Of a stretch of 64,000 nt of DNA, positions 45,057-55,284 are shown one piece after another. The DNA comes from JADFGZ01 sp965222345 (GTDB lineage: Bacteria > Acidobacteriota > Terriglobia > 2-12-FULL-54-10). Position numbers and translations under genes: made by a program. The first letter of the stretch is position 1. Every line of letters starts with the position of its first letter. The stretch is from assembly GCA_965222345.1 (NCBI GenBank), contig CBDCTS010000004.1, positions 806,001 through 870,000 on the forward strand, given 5' to 3'. Below the pieces are notes generated by a model. The model saw only the letters and a program-made list of their open reading frames with translations. It made no database searches and was not told the DNA's origin.

Positions 45057-47375
45057 TTATCCCGATGGACGCTCGTGGGTGCCGGTCCCTGGTATTGCTG
45101 CCCGGTTGTCGGTCCGCAGCCAATCGCTCAGGCGGCGCCAGAAAGCCTCGACGGGTCCCAATACGGAGTCCCCGTCGGCAACAGAGGGGTTTTCTTCGAT
45201 GCGCTGGGACTCCATTCCGGGTTCTTGGAACAGCTCCGGCGCATGGTACGTCAACACGGCGTTCAATGTTTTATCGGTCACAATGATGGCCTGATTCTCC
45301 GGGTCCAGATCGACGCCGCGGGGCTTGACCAGCATCTGATTAGGTCCGCCATAGCTCCAGCGCGGCGGCACGTTGCCTTCGTCGTTGATGCTCCAGACCC
45401 CGACAAACGACAGGTTGTTGGGATTATCAGATTGCACTCCGTCGTGCGCGACCACGATCCAGCCATTGTGGACTCGAATCCTGCTCGGATTGATCAGCAT
45501 CGTCTTAGGTCCGCTGATGACCCGAAGTGGTTGGTCGCTGTCGGAGTTGCGGTCGAAGATCCTGAGTTGGGTTCCGTCCCTGCCTCCGCGCGTGCTGACG
45601 TAAAGATCATTGTCCATGTCCACGGCAGCCACCGAGTGCTTGAGCGTGCGGCTCGGCGGAACGTTGCCGTTTGCGTCAATCGGGAAAACCTGGCGCTCCA
45701 TGATAATCTCGTTGTACTTGGTGTCGATTACGACGCCCGACGATCCTTCCAACTGCGTGCGGTCGCCCTGAATGATGCGGATCGGTGGTTCCTCCCCACT
45801 GGCCGAGGCGCGGAAGGTAAGAATGGCCTGCGCAAACTGATTGGGCACAACGATCTCATCACGAGCCTCGTTGTAATGGATTGCGTGCATGGTCCGGGTC
45901 AACAGCGTATTCTGTCCTTCAATTCTGCGAGTCGTTCCCTGGGAGCCCTCCGCCAGCCTGGCGAAGACCGCAATCTGCGGATGGGCGACTCAGTTGGGCA
46001 CCAGAATTTCTTGCCGTTTCGTGTCATAAGCCACTGCGCCCGGATTGCCGATCATCAGCGCCCTGCTTTCGAGGGGTCCGCTACGTATCCGCCGCAGCGG
46101 AGCGGTGTTGCCGTCAGCGGTGAGAGAGTAAACGTTTAGCGAGTGATTCCCGTAATTGGAGACCCAAAGCTCGTCGTGTTTGGTGTCCAGGAACACTCCT
46201 CCGGGAGCATCTAACCCGGTGTCGTGTCCCTTGATTGCGCGGATCGGCGCCACGTCACCCGATGCATCCGCAGGAAACACCAGCACTGAATTGCCGGTGT
46301 CGTTGGCGACGTAGAGCTCCCCGCGGCGCTCGTCGATCACGATTCCAGCAGGCCAATTCAACTGCGTATTGGGTCCTTCGATCACCCGCAGCGGCGGCAT
46401 GTTGCCGCTGGCAGTGCGGCGATACACGTTGATGGACGGCGGCAGAAACCGGCCCGATCCAGGCACCGCCATGTTTCTGGGCAGAGGGACGTTGGGCCGC
46501 GATTCATCCAGGTCTTCCACTTCCACCCGATCCGGCCGACTGGATACCTGTCCATGGTTGGTGACGTAAACCAAGCCATTCTGCTTGTCGAAGGTAATGC
46601 CGTGGGGGTTGGCCAGTCGCGTTCGGTCCCCCTGCAGCAGGCGGATCGGCGGCTCGTTCTCTTCGGCATGTTGGCGAAAAACCACCAGCGCGGCATTGTG
46701 CTGGCTGGCAATGAAGAGTTCTTCGTTCTCCGAATCGACGGCGATGCCGCGTCCCCTTGTTTCGTGGCCGGTGTTCAGCACCCGCGAGGGCGGCACGTTG
46801 CCCTCCTGCGAGTGGGTAAACACTTGCATCTGGGCCGCAGTGTCGGCGTTAATTACGTAAACGTCTCCCGTCAACTGGTCCAGGTGCAGACCGCAGACGA
46901 ACTCCAGTCCCGTCTGCTCCCCGGCAATGATTCGCCGTGGTTCGGTCATCCTGGCCTCCGGCGGAGTGTTGTCAAGGCGGTCATACACCAAAACCTGGAA
47001 CATGTTTTCGTCGCCCGCTACCACTTCACCTCGTTCCATGTCCACCGCCACCGAACTGAAGCTGGGATAAGGATCGCGGATCACCCGGAGCGGATCCCGT
47101 CCCGCTGTTTGTTCCCAGGTCGGCACATCCGGCTGCTGCATCGCGGCCGCCAGGCTCATGGACGCGCTGGCTGGGACCCACTGGCACATGGCCCCGTCCA
47201 TTTGCGGCAACTGTTCCATGGATATGAGCCGCTCTTGTCCAAAAGTTTGCGTGCCTAAAACATCCTGCTGGCTGCCGCCAGAGATAAAGATTCCTAATGT
47301 CGCCAGCAATGCACCGATAGCAAGCAAAGCTGCTCTGCGAGTCAGGTTCGATGATCGTGGCCTGCGAGAAAACAT
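45057..47375 (-). CDS. NHL/beta-propeller protein with in-frame TGA (predicted selenoprotein B)
   Basis: One frame of 772 residues with a TGA (45990-45992) at residue 462 in EILVPN-U-VAHPQIAVFARLAEG. AAGGAGG precedes the ATG at 47375. A membrane anchor (AALLAIGALLATLGIFIS) is followed by repeats of the same type as in propeller A; MCQWVPASAS and FVCGLHLD match ICEWMPASAT and FNCGLYID there. Sequence similarity to A extends evenly on both sides of the TGA, including VRNV-free linkers such as TRTMH.I.Y. and FAQAI..FR. The C-terminus is longer (to ...GTHERPSG). The bSECIS-like hairpin lies at the same distance as in A. This gene lies 34 kb from A, so the TGA is not the result of a recent local duplication. 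Role unknown. Confidence 0.85.
45947..45967 (-). promoter_or_regulatory. bSECIS-like hairpin in propeller B
   Basis: On the coding strand, 22 bases after the TGA, TCTTCGCCA pairs with TGGCGGAGG (two G-T pairs) around loop GGC. Compared with propeller A, two T-A pairs have become C-G pairs and two more pairs changed to G-T, all keeping the stem. Confidence 0.8.
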
Positions 47376-47482
47376 GCTAACCTCCTTGGCAATCTTCGGT
47401 TTCAGCCGGAACCTTTATCTAGACCCTTCCGACCTCCTGGCGGGAACAATTATACCTCAGTCAGTCTAGTTGCGGTTGCATT

Positions 47483-47650
47483 ATGGACTCTGCCTGCCGG
47501 CTGCTGAAGCAGCGGGGGGGGACACGACGCTATAAGCCGATGCATCGGCTGGATCAGGCGGCCCGGATTGTGATGGAACCGTGGCGGGAGCAATACAACA
47601 CCCGCAGGCCGTGCTCGGCTACAGGCCCTCGGCGCCTGGAAACGGGCTCC
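47483..47650 (+). pseudogene. Remnant of an IS3-family transposase
   Basis: Reads MDSACRLLKQRGGTRRYKPMHRLD, then directly QAARIVMEPWREQYNTRRPCSATGPRR. The two halves match the beginning (QACRLLGQWRGTQRYEP) and the end (ARIVIEQWRQQYNRVRPHAALGYRPP) of the IS3-type gene at 30613-31410; everything between is gone. Confidence 0.75.
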
Positions 47651-47656
47651 TTCCAC

Positions 47657-50050
47657 TCAGAAGCGAAACGTGTACTGAAATTTCGCGGATACCCTGCGGT
47701 CTTGCGCGATGAAGTTGTATCCGCCCTCGGCCTCTTGAATCCAGCCCTGGTTGAAGACCAAGAAGAGGTCATTCCCAGGCTGCAGGATCCAGCGCACACG
47801 GCTCTGCCAGCCCAGGTTTCGAGAGCGGTTGTCGTACTGAATCAGATTGGAAAAGGTAAGGAAGGGCGATGCGGCATAGTTCACCCGCGAGGTAAAGATC
47901 CGGGTGGAAAAATTGCCTTGCGGCAACCGGGCAAACGTCTGGTTGGTGTTGAAACTGATGATGAAGCGGGGCGGGATCTTGTAACTCAGCGACGTCTGGA
48001 CTCCATTGGCGTGCCCCGACCAATACTGGCCGGTCGCCACGGTTAAACCCGCTTGCAACCTGCGCTTTGAGGCAGTCAGAAAGAAGCTGCGCAAGCGCGT
48101 GAACCGGTACTCTCCCACAGGGAGAACGACGCCAGGAAAAATCTCAAACGGGGCAAACAGGCGCTCGTAGATAATGCTCGGTTCAAGAAATGCGTGGAAG
48201 GAATCACCGGATTTGAAGTGCCAGTCCCACAAAGTCGCGTGAAGATCCCAGCTTTCCACCTGTCCGTTGTCGAGTCGCGTGAAACGGGTATAGTACACGT
48301 CATGAAACATCTGCTGCAGGCCCAGAAAGTTTCTCGGGCGGGGATTGAAGCTGGCGCCAACCCGCAGCAGCCGTACATTCCTCCGCTGCACGAAACCGAG
48401 TGCAGGCCTAAAATTCTCTTGAATATCGCGCCAGATAAATTGGGCATCGTATTTGTCGTTGGGATACTCTGCCGAAAAGCCATAAGACCAATCCCGATCG
48501 GAAGAGCCTTCGTTCATGCTTCGGATACCGTACGCGTTCAGCACCAGATTCCGCGACCCGCCCAGAAAACGGGAGGTCGCCAAGCGTACGTCTGCACCAT
48601 ACGTTCTGCTGGAGGTGGATAGAGCCGGATTGCCCTCCGTGTAGATCGCGCCGACATAGGATTGTTGCAGGAAGTTTTGTTTGACGCGTCCCACGAAGAA
48701 GTTCTTTGCCGGCACGATGGGTAAGTCGCGCGTCCGCACGTTTAACACACCAATGTCGGTTCGGCCGATCTTGCCTGTCAGCTTCAGTCCAAAATCGATC
48801 GGCACCTCCTTCCCGGAAAGCAGCCCGATCTGACGGCTGAAGAACGGTCTGATGTCCGCTCCGGTCTGGGGAACGCCGGCAGGTGGATTCACCCCTGTGC
48901 TGGCAAAGCTGAAGACTCCGGCATCTTCCAGAAAAAACGACCGCTTCTCCGGAAAGAACAGAGAAAAACGCGTCAAGTTGATCTGCCGCGCATCCACTTC
49001 CGTTTCGCCAAAGTCCGTGTTCACGGTGGCCGACAGTTTCAAACTGGGGGTGAAGTTGTAAAACAGATCCAGCCCCGGCTTGCCGGTGACCACATTGTTC
49101 CCGGTCGCGCCGGTCTGCAGCCAGCGGCCTCCGATGAATGGCCGGACGTCAAGACCGATGCCTTGCGTGAGGCCTTCCAGATTGGTGATTTCACCTGCTT
49201 CGGAAACCTGGAGGAACTGTGTATCCAGACGCGCCCCCGACCAGCGATCTTCCTCTAACTTTCGCTGTATGTGCCGAGCAATGTTGAATCCCCAGGTTGT
49301 CCGGACGGACGGAAAGCTCAAGCTCTTGAATGGAATGGCAAACTCCGCACTCCACCCCTCTTCCGTGCGCCTGGTACGCACCGCCCAGATAGCATCCCAA
49401 TCATTATTCGACTGACCATTCGCAAACACCAAGCCGTCCACCAGAGCGCCCGCCGGATTGGTAGCGAAATAGAAGGCGTTGCGCTGGTCGCGATAGGTGT
49501 CTAAGACAATCAAAATCCGGTCGTCGGAGCCCAAGTTTGCGTCGCGAGCCATCTGTGTGCCGATGACCCTGTTCGGCTCCGCGTCGTAACATATCACCCC
49601 AATGTACAGGTTGTCGGCATCATAGAGCAGTGTGACTTCCGTTCTTTCGGTAGGCTCTTCCCCGGGCCGAGGGTCTGTCTGAGTCAACTCGATCGTCGGC
49701 ACCGCCTCCCATGCCGGTTCCTCGAGCAACCCATCGACGGTAATTTCCGATGTAATCCTGGTTACAACAGCGGACTTGGTTGGCTCCGTTGCCATGATCT
49801 GCGGTGGAATGGCGGCCCACAGCAGTGGTGTAAACAGGAATGCCCACGCCCATACTGCCGCCGGGAGAAAGATACGGCGTAACGAACTCCAGGAGTCACG
49901 ACTTCGCCTCCTGGCTGAAGCCGCAGCACAGCCGCGCAAGCAGGTCTGCTGCGCGTCTGCTTTAGCCTGCCGGCAATTGGCCGGCATTTCACTAACCTTC
50001 ATATTGCCGTCCATAAATCTGCTTTCCCGAACAATGAAGTGCATTGACAA
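47657..50050 (-). CDS. DUF5916 outer-membrane protein with CBM9-like domain (2 of 2)
   Basis: A 797-residue protein. The hydrophobic signal segment (IFLPAAVWAWAFLFTPLLWAA) begins only near residue 60, so the true start may be internal. A CBM9-like domain follows (VDGLLEEPAWEAVPTIEL, LLYDADNLYIGVICYDAEP, ILIVLDTYRDQRNAFYFATNPAGALVD), then DUF5916: FGETEVDARQINLTRFSLFFPEKRSFFLEDAGVFSF, FFSRQIGL and barrel strands ending KFQYTFRF. It shares this plan with 34389-36632. It is read in the same direction as the TonB receptor just upstream, a pairing compatible with joint uptake or processing of a substrate. Confidence 0.9.
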   Translation of the reverse strand: MSMHFIVRESRFMDGNMKVSEMPANCRQAKADAQQTCLRGCAAASARRRSRDSWSSLRRIFLPAAVWAWAFLFTPLLWAAIPPQIMATEPTKSAVVTRITSEITVDGLLEEPAWEAVPTIELTQTDPRPGEEPTERTEVTLLYDADNLYIGVICYDAEPNRVIGTQMARDANLGSDDRILIVLDTYRDQRNAFYFATNPAGALVDGLVFANGQSNNDWDAIWAVRTRRTEEGWSAEFAIPFKSLSFPSVRTTWGFNIARHIQRKLEEDRWSGARLDTQFLQVSEAGEITNLEGLTQGIGLDVRPFIGGRWLQTGATGNNVVTGKPGLDLFYNFTPSLKLSATVNTDFGETEVDARQINLTRFSLFFPEKRSFFLEDAGVFSFASTGVNPPAGVPQTGADIRPFFSRQIGLLSGKEVPIDFGLKLTGKIGRTDIGVLNVRTRDLPIVPAKNFFVGRVKQNFLQQSYVGAIYTEGNPALSTSSRTYGADVRLATSRFLGGSRNLVLNAYGIRSMNEGSSDRDWSYGFSAEYPNDKYDAQFIWRDIQENFRPALGFVQRRNVRLLRVGASFNPRPRNFLGLQQMFHDVYYTRFTRLDNGQVESWDLHATLWDWHFKSGDSFHAFLEPSIIYERLFAPFEIFPGVVLPVGEYRFTRLRSFFLTASKRRLQAGLTVATGQYWSGHANGVQTSLSYKIPPRFIISFNTNQTFARLPQGNFSTRIFTSRVNYAASPFLTFSNLIQYDNRSRNLGWQSRVRWILQPGNDLFLVFNQGWIQEAEGGYNFIAQDRRVSAKFQYTFRF

Positions 50051-50208
50051 GCCCGATTTCTTGTGCCATCGGTAGTGCCAGAGTTTATATCATGGGATAT
50101 AACTTTCTCACTGGAAGCTGGTAAAAAAAATCGGTCCGGTCAGCGCTCCATCGCCGCCACAGTCATGCGAGCAAGTCGTCGTCGGGCATCGCCTCCGTGC
50201 CAATAGGC

Positions 50209-53055
50209 TCACATGGAAAGCCTCAAGGCAAACTGAATCTGCCTCGCTGCGGTCGCCGTCGAAGTTAGGCTGCCCGCAGTGGGATTGCGGGTTGACGCAC
50301 TCTGGAAAATGGTAGCTCCTGCGCCTCTTTCCGGCGGATTGAAGTTGGAATGATTCAAGAGGTTGAAGAATTCGGCCCGGAATTGCAAGACGCGCTCTCC
50401 TCCGAGTGAAATGCTCTTTTGTAGAGAAACATCTATGTTGACCACGCGCGGCCCAACAATGATGTTCCGTCCGGCGTTGCCGATTGTGCCTGGACGAGGA
50501 GCAACAAATGCGCACGGATCAAAATACAAATCCGGACCGCCCAGTTTTGAACCCGCCGGAACTCCCTCGCAGCCGGAGCTAACTCCCTGGGTTGGATTGG
50601 TGCTTCTTCCGGGGCCGACGCTGGTGCGCTGCGAGACAAACAGGAAACCGGGATAGCGAATGCGAAAGAACGGCTCTTCCGGCAGGCCTGTGCGTACACG
50701 CAGGATTCCTCCCAGTCGCCACCCGTTGAGAAGGCTCGAACCAACCCCCGGGCTCTGCCTAGAGGGGAGGTTGTAGAAGTAATTCACCGAAAGCCGGTGG
50801 CGCATCTCGCCGGAATCGAGGCCTCTGCTCTGCAGCCGGTTTATGGCATAGTGCTTCTCCACCGCAAACGCGCCGTTCGACTCATTAACGCTCTTGGCAA
50901 AGGTATAGTTCAGACTTGCGGAAAGCCCATGCCACTGCCTGCGGTTCAAGGAAATCAACAGGGCATTGAAAAAGGATTGCGAATCCGTAGTGGTCCGCTC
51001 GATGCTGGTGAAGTTCGGGTTTCTCCGAGGAGTATTGGGAGGAAAGAAAAGCGAGCCGTCTGCCTGCTGCACCGGGAAAGGAAATTCATTGGCCTCGAAA
51101 CTGCGGAGCAAATTGTTCCCGCGCGCCCCCACATAGGTCGCTTCGGCGGTAAGTCCAGGAAGGATTTCTCTCTCCAGAGCCAAATGATAGCGGTAAATCG
51201 TAGGAGTCTTGGGCCTGTTGTACTCGTAAATGCGAACCTGCTCCCGCACACTGCCGGCGCCGTTCAGGGCATTGGGGAAAATACTGCTGGCATCGAAATT
51301 GTTTCGGACAGCAAGCTGGTAGAACGGGGCGGTAACTCGCTTCAAATCCGCCGAATAACCAATGATGTGGTCGTAATAAATCCCGAATCCGGCGCGGATC
51401 ACGAGTTTGCTCGAATCCTCCCAAGGCGACCAGCTCAAGCCGAAACGCGGGGCAAAACTCTTAAGCGAAGGATTACGGCTCATGAACCGCCCCACCTGGG
51501 GTTGCGTGTCCCGCAACTCGTCCTTGAGAAACGTATCGCGGCCCTGCGCGTCATGGATCATGGTCGTGAACTCATACCGCAAGCCGAGGTTTAGGTTCAG
51601 GTTTGGCCTCGCATGAAACTCATCCTGAAGATAGACGCCTGTCAACGTCTGCCGGTATGCCCGGTAGGAGTCTGAGCCGGGCAAGGCGATGCGCAGTTCT
51701 GTGCCCTGAGGACCTGCCTCCAAGAAATTCTCCAGGCTGTTGAATATCCATTGCCCTCCCTGGTTCGCGCTATCGACCAGGTTCCATTGGAACCGCTCCA
51801 GCACGCCACCCCATTTCCAGGTATGTCTTCCGCGAGTGAAGATGAAGTCGTCGGCCACTTGGTAAGTGTTCATGATTCTTGACGCAGGCAGATTCGAAGC
51901 AGGCCCCAGAGGAACCAGCCCGGGGACTTCGATCACTCCGAACGGAGAGGGTCCAGGGACAAAGTTCAATCGCGGATCGACCTGACGGTCAAAGACAGGA
52001 AGAGACCGCGAAACGGGACGCGTGTAGCTGAGCCGTAAGGTGTTGATGGCAGACGCAGAGAAGAAATGAGTTTCCGCCAGGGTTACGTACTGCTGGCGGC
52101 TTTCGGTCAGGGTGGGAAACTCAGGCGAGGCGGCGAGGGTGGTGGTGTTGGCATCGCTGAACGTGTACCGCGCAAACCATGCATCCTGCTCGCTGTGCCG
52201 CTGGTCCAGTCGAAACGTGAGGAAAGTTTCATTGCTGGGTTGCGATACTGCGGTGCGGCTTTGCGCGATACCCGCTCCGACGGGAACTTGGGGCCCAGGG
52301 TAGAGCGCCACGTAAGGCGCCACCGCAGGAACGGCCCTTCGGCGTGTTTCTGTATCGGGGACAAAACTGAGCACCGTCTCGGTCAGCCGGTTCCGCAGGG
52401 CTTCGAAGCCCACCATGAAATAGGCGCGGTCACGATTCAGTGGACCCAGCAGCGTCGCGCCGAACTGATTGCGTTTGAATGGCGGTTTCTCAGAGCCGTC
52501 GAAAAAGTTGCGCGCGTCCATCTCGCTGTTGCGGAAATATTCGAACAGGGTCGCATGAATCTCGTTGCTGCCGGAACGCGAGATGGCGTTCAGCACGCCG
52601 CCTGCGGCACGCCCGTACTGGGCACCATAATTATTGGAGAGCACCTGGACCTGAAAGAGCGTGTCGGAGCCCAATTGCCCCCCGGCAGCACTCCGGGGAA
52701 CTTGATTTCGGGTGTCATTGATGTCGGTGCCGTCCAGCAAGAAGCTATTCCACTCTACGCGCCCCCCCGACACTTTGAGGCCCCGGATGTTTCCTCCCGT
52801 CTGCCGGCCGCCACCGGAATCACCGGAGACTCCTGCCCCAAGTGTCGCCAGTTGCGTATAGCTGCGGCCGTTCATAGGCAGCCCCACAAGCTGCGACTCA
52901 TCAATCACGGAGGTAGCAGCCTCCGGGCGAGTCCGGCCACTGCCCTGCGTTGGGCTGGGCTGGGCTGTGGTGCTCTGTCCCAAGGCCGAAATACCCAGGC
53001 AGAACCAGGCCACGAGTATCCAGAGTATTCCCTCTACACGATTTCTTATGTGCAT
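50209..53055 (-). CDS. TonB-dependent receptor, Oar-like without regulatory domain
   Basis: A 948-residue receptor. Signal peptide 1-27, then directly the plug (VIDESQLVGLPMNGRSYTQLATLGAG, LLDGTDINDTRNQ, LSNNYGAQYGRAAGGVLNAISRSG) and a large barrel ending VLQFRAEFFNLLNHSNFNPP...IQFALRLSM. The N-terminal carboxypeptidase-regulatory-like domain seen in the receptor at 1-1904 is missing; only a short Gln/Pro-rich linker stands in its place. Complete to its C-terminal Met, so this is a true short form, not a truncation. The DUF5916 protein follows downstream. Confidence 0.92.
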   Translation of the reverse strand: MHIRNRVEGILWILVAWFCLGISALGQSTTAQPSPTQGSGRTRPEAATSVIDESQLVGLPMNGRSYTQLATLGAGVSGDSGGGRQTGGNIRGLKVSGGRVEWNSFLLDGTDINDTRNQVPRSAAGGQLGSDTLFQVQVLSNNYGAQYGRAAGGVLNAISRSGSNEIHATLFEYFRNSEMDARNFFDGSEKPPFKRNQFGATLLGPLNRDRAYFMVGFEALRNRLTETVLSFVPDTETRRRAVPAVAPYVALYPGPQVPVGAGIAQSRTAVSQPSNETFLTFRLDQRHSEQDAWFARYTFSDANTTTLAASPEFPTLTESRQQYVTLAETHFFSASAINTLRLSYTRPVSRSLPVFDRQVDPRLNFVPGPSPFGVIEVPGLVPLGPASNLPASRIMNTYQVADDFIFTRGRHTWKWGGVLERFQWNLVDSANQGGQWIFNSLENFLEAGPQGTELRIALPGSDSYRAYRQTLTGVYLQDEFHARPNLNLNLGLRYEFTTMIHDAQGRDTFLKDELRDTQPQVGRFMSRNPSLKSFAPRFGLSWSPWEDSSKLVIRAGFGIYYDHIIGYSADLKRVTAPFYQLAVRNNFDASSIFPNALNGAGSVREQVRIYEYNRPKTPTIYRYHLALEREILPGLTAEATYVGARGNNLLRSFEANEFPFPVQQADGSLFFPPNTPRRNPNFTSIERTTTDSQSFFNALLISLNRRQWHGLSASLNYTFAKSVNESNGAFAVEKHYAINRLQSRGLDSGEMRHRLSVNYFYNLPSRQSPGVGSSLLNGWRLGGILRVRTGLPEEPFFRIRYPGFLFVSQRTSVGPGRSTNPTQGVSSGCEGVPAGSKLGGPDLYFDPCAFVAPRPGTIGNAGRNIIVGPRVVNIDVSLQKSISLGGERVLQFRAEFFNLLNHSNFNPPERGAGATIFQSASTRNPTAGSLTSTATAARQIQFALRLSM

Positions 53056-53811
53056 CCCGTATGCATCTTTTCAGTCTATAAGCCTTCTGGTTTCCGTCAG
53101 TTCCGTATCTTCTAACCTCTTGATCCACCTCGGCGATCCACAAGCAGCAGAAACGAATTAATGCAAAGCTCACTTTCGAACACGGGTTGCACGATTTCCG
53201 CTTCTGGCTCTTCGTTGGAAAGTTACTATACGTCAGATAGCCTTTTCCCGGGTCATCATTTTCCCTGCTGGTTCGGTAGTTTGCCGCCAATGCGGGTGAG
53301 TGACCAGCCAGCTTCCGGGATGGGGAGGAACGTGCATGGCGACTCCTGAGCGTTCGGTAAACGGTTCGGCGTCAGGATCTATCTGGCACTTTCAGTGACA
53401 AGCGTATTCGCTGGCACTCAAGGCGCGCAACTGGCTCGACGAGGCGCTGAGCCGTTGGTTCTCTGGTTGACCGGGTTCTGGTTTAAGTATTCTTCGTTTC
53501 CAGCAACAGAAGTTTCTAGGATTGGGAGTCATCAACAGTCCGCTCGACCATTTGCGGAAAGCTCCCTCCACTGCATGTGGGAATGGAGCGTTGTCGAATC
53601 ATCAATCGTCCGAAAATGAGGCGGCCAGCGATTCTGTTTTTGGGGAGGCGGAAGTCGTGCCTCCGGAGAGGTGCTGCGGGGTCCAAGCGGCGAAAAATGT
53701 GACCTGATCTCGGGCCAATGGTTGTAGACTTGCAGCTGATGGTAGGTCAAAAAGGAAATGTCGGGTGAGCTGGATTTGTGGCCCATCAATAAGAAATTCG
53801 GAGGTATCACA
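53056..53811. other. Intergenic stretch, nothing recognised
   Basis: About 750 bases between the TonB receptor start and the DUF6152 gene. Open frames here lack ribosome sites and protein-like text. No RNA gene or clear promoter was found. Confidence 0.5.
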
Positions 53812-54198
53812 ATGCGAAGCAAGCTATTAACCGATTTAGCCGTGGTTGTGGGTTTTCTCATGCTTGCGGGACCGATGCTTGCCCACCACTCATCGGCGAT
53901 ATACGACAGTGAGCATCCGGTCACCCTGAAGGCAACTGTAACGGTGTTTCAGCTTATCAATCCCCATTCGCGAATTCGTTTCGAAGTGAAGGACGACAAA
54001 GGCAACGTCGAACAATGGATTGCCCTATCCGGCGCTGTATCCAGGATGTACAGGGCTGGCTGGAGAAAAGACACGCTGAAACCAGGGGACCAGATCACGA
54101 TTACCGGTGCGCCCGTCAAAGATGGCCGCAAGGTCATGAGTCTTATTAAGATCGTGGGGCCTGCCGGCCAGGTGCTCACCACCCAAAGAGCCGAATAA
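53812..54198 (+). CDS. DUF6152-family exported protein
   Basis: A 128-residue protein starting at ATG 53812, preceded by GGAGGT; an in-frame start 18 codons upstream lacks such a site. Signal peptide 1-25 (LMLAGPMLA), then HHSSAIYDSEHPVTLKATVTVFQLINPHSRIRFEVKDDKG and KPGDQITITGAPVKDGRKVMSLIKI, the DUF6152 pattern (AHHS...D, NPH, G....G.p.k.G). The family is small, periplasmic and uncharacterised, frequent in acidobacteria and proteobacteria next to genes like the one that follows here. Confidence 0.85.
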   Translation: MRSKLLTDLAVVVGFLMLAGPMLAHHSSAIYDSEHPVTLKATVTVFQLINPHSRIRFEVKDDKGNVEQWIALSGAVSRMYRAGWRKDTLKPGDQITITGAPVKDGRKVMSLIKIVGPAGQVLTTQRAE

Positions 54199-54306
54199 GG
54201 GGCCGCTCCGATGAAGCGGGCGTTGCGGGACAATGGAGCGGGTCGTGTTTAGCGGCTTGGGCTGATATGCAGTAATTCGCATAGCGATGGAAGGAGGAGT
54301 TTCCCA

Positions 54307-55083
54307 ATGCGAAATCCCTTAAATGTTTCGATCCTCACGATCGTGGTGGTGCTCGCCATTTTGCTCGTTGTGCTCGCTCAGATCCCGGCCGGGCCAGGAT
54401 CGGGAGAGTCCTCGCCGGACCTGTCTGGAGTCTGGAGGGCCGAGGGGGGAAACGTCCGCGGCTTCAATCTGAAAGAGCCTCCCTCGCTGGCGCCTTGGGC
54501 AGCGGAGATGTACCAAGCCAACCGCGAGGGCGTAGAGGACCCGCTTGAGTCGGGAGCCGACGAGATGGACCCGTCCATTTATTGTCTGCCGGACGGTATG
54601 CCGCGGGTCTATCTTGTCAACTATCCTTTAGAGATCGTGCAAGTCCCTGGCCGGATGTATATGCTTTTCGAGAATACTCACCTGGTGCGGCGGATTTACA
54701 TGGACGGGCGAAAAATGCCCGAGGATTATCCTCCTTCGTTTATGGGGTACTCGACTGGCAGGTGGGAGGAAGACACGCTCGTTGTCGAGACGGTCGGTCT
54801 GGACGACCTGAGTTGGTTGGATCGCGTCGGCACTCCGCATAGCGACGCTCTGCGCATTGTGGAGCGCATCCGGCGCGTTGACCATGACACGTTGGAGATC
54901 GATTTCCTGTTTGAGGACCCGAACGCTTTTACGAAGTCCTTGGAAGGGAAGAGAGTCTTCCAATTGCAGTCGGACTGGGAAATCATGGAACACAACGGTT
55001 TCTGCGAGGATCGTCAGCGCTATGACTATTCGCAAAAGTCGCTTCTCGGAACAGATAAATGGATCATCCCTGGCGAATACTAG
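54307..55083 (+). CDS. Exported protein of unknown function
   Basis: A 258-residue protein with GGAGGAG before the ATG and a membrane anchor (ILTIVVVLAILLVVLAQI). The body has LSGVWRAEGG, YCLPDGMPRVYLVNYPLEIVQVPGRMYMLFENTHLVRRIYMDGRKMPEDYPPSFMGYSTGRWEEDTLVVETVGL, SDALRIVERIRRVDHDTLEIDFLFEDPNAFTKS, a layout I associate with a very common acidobacterial exported family of unknown role. It is commonly found with DUF6152 proteins, as here (108 bases downstream of one). Confidence 0.8.
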   Translation: MRNPLNVSILTIVVVLAILLVVLAQIPAGPGSGESSPDLSGVWRAEGGNVRGFNLKEPPSLAPWAAEMYQANREGVEDPLESGADEMDPSIYCLPDGMPRVYLVNYPLEIVQVPGRMYMLFENTHLVRRIYMDGRKMPEDYPPSFMGYSTGRWEEDTLVVETVGLDDLSWLDRVGTPHSDALRIVERIRRVDHDTLEIDFLFEDPNAFTKSLEGKRVFQLQSDWEIMEHNGFCEDRQRYDYSQKSLLGTDKWIIPGEY

Positions 55084-55284
55084 CTCTAATCACAGCCTCC
55101 AAATGGGTCCGTAGTAACAGCCGGGGTTGTGACTCCATTCCTTGTGCGCCGAAACGGTACGGTGTCGGCTCGACGTGATTCCCGCATTCGAAACGGTCAT
55201 CGGGCGGTGAGGAGCCTGGACTCGAATCGAATTGCCAATGCACGGGACGAGAAAGTGCCACTCATCAACAAGAGGAGGACCGAG

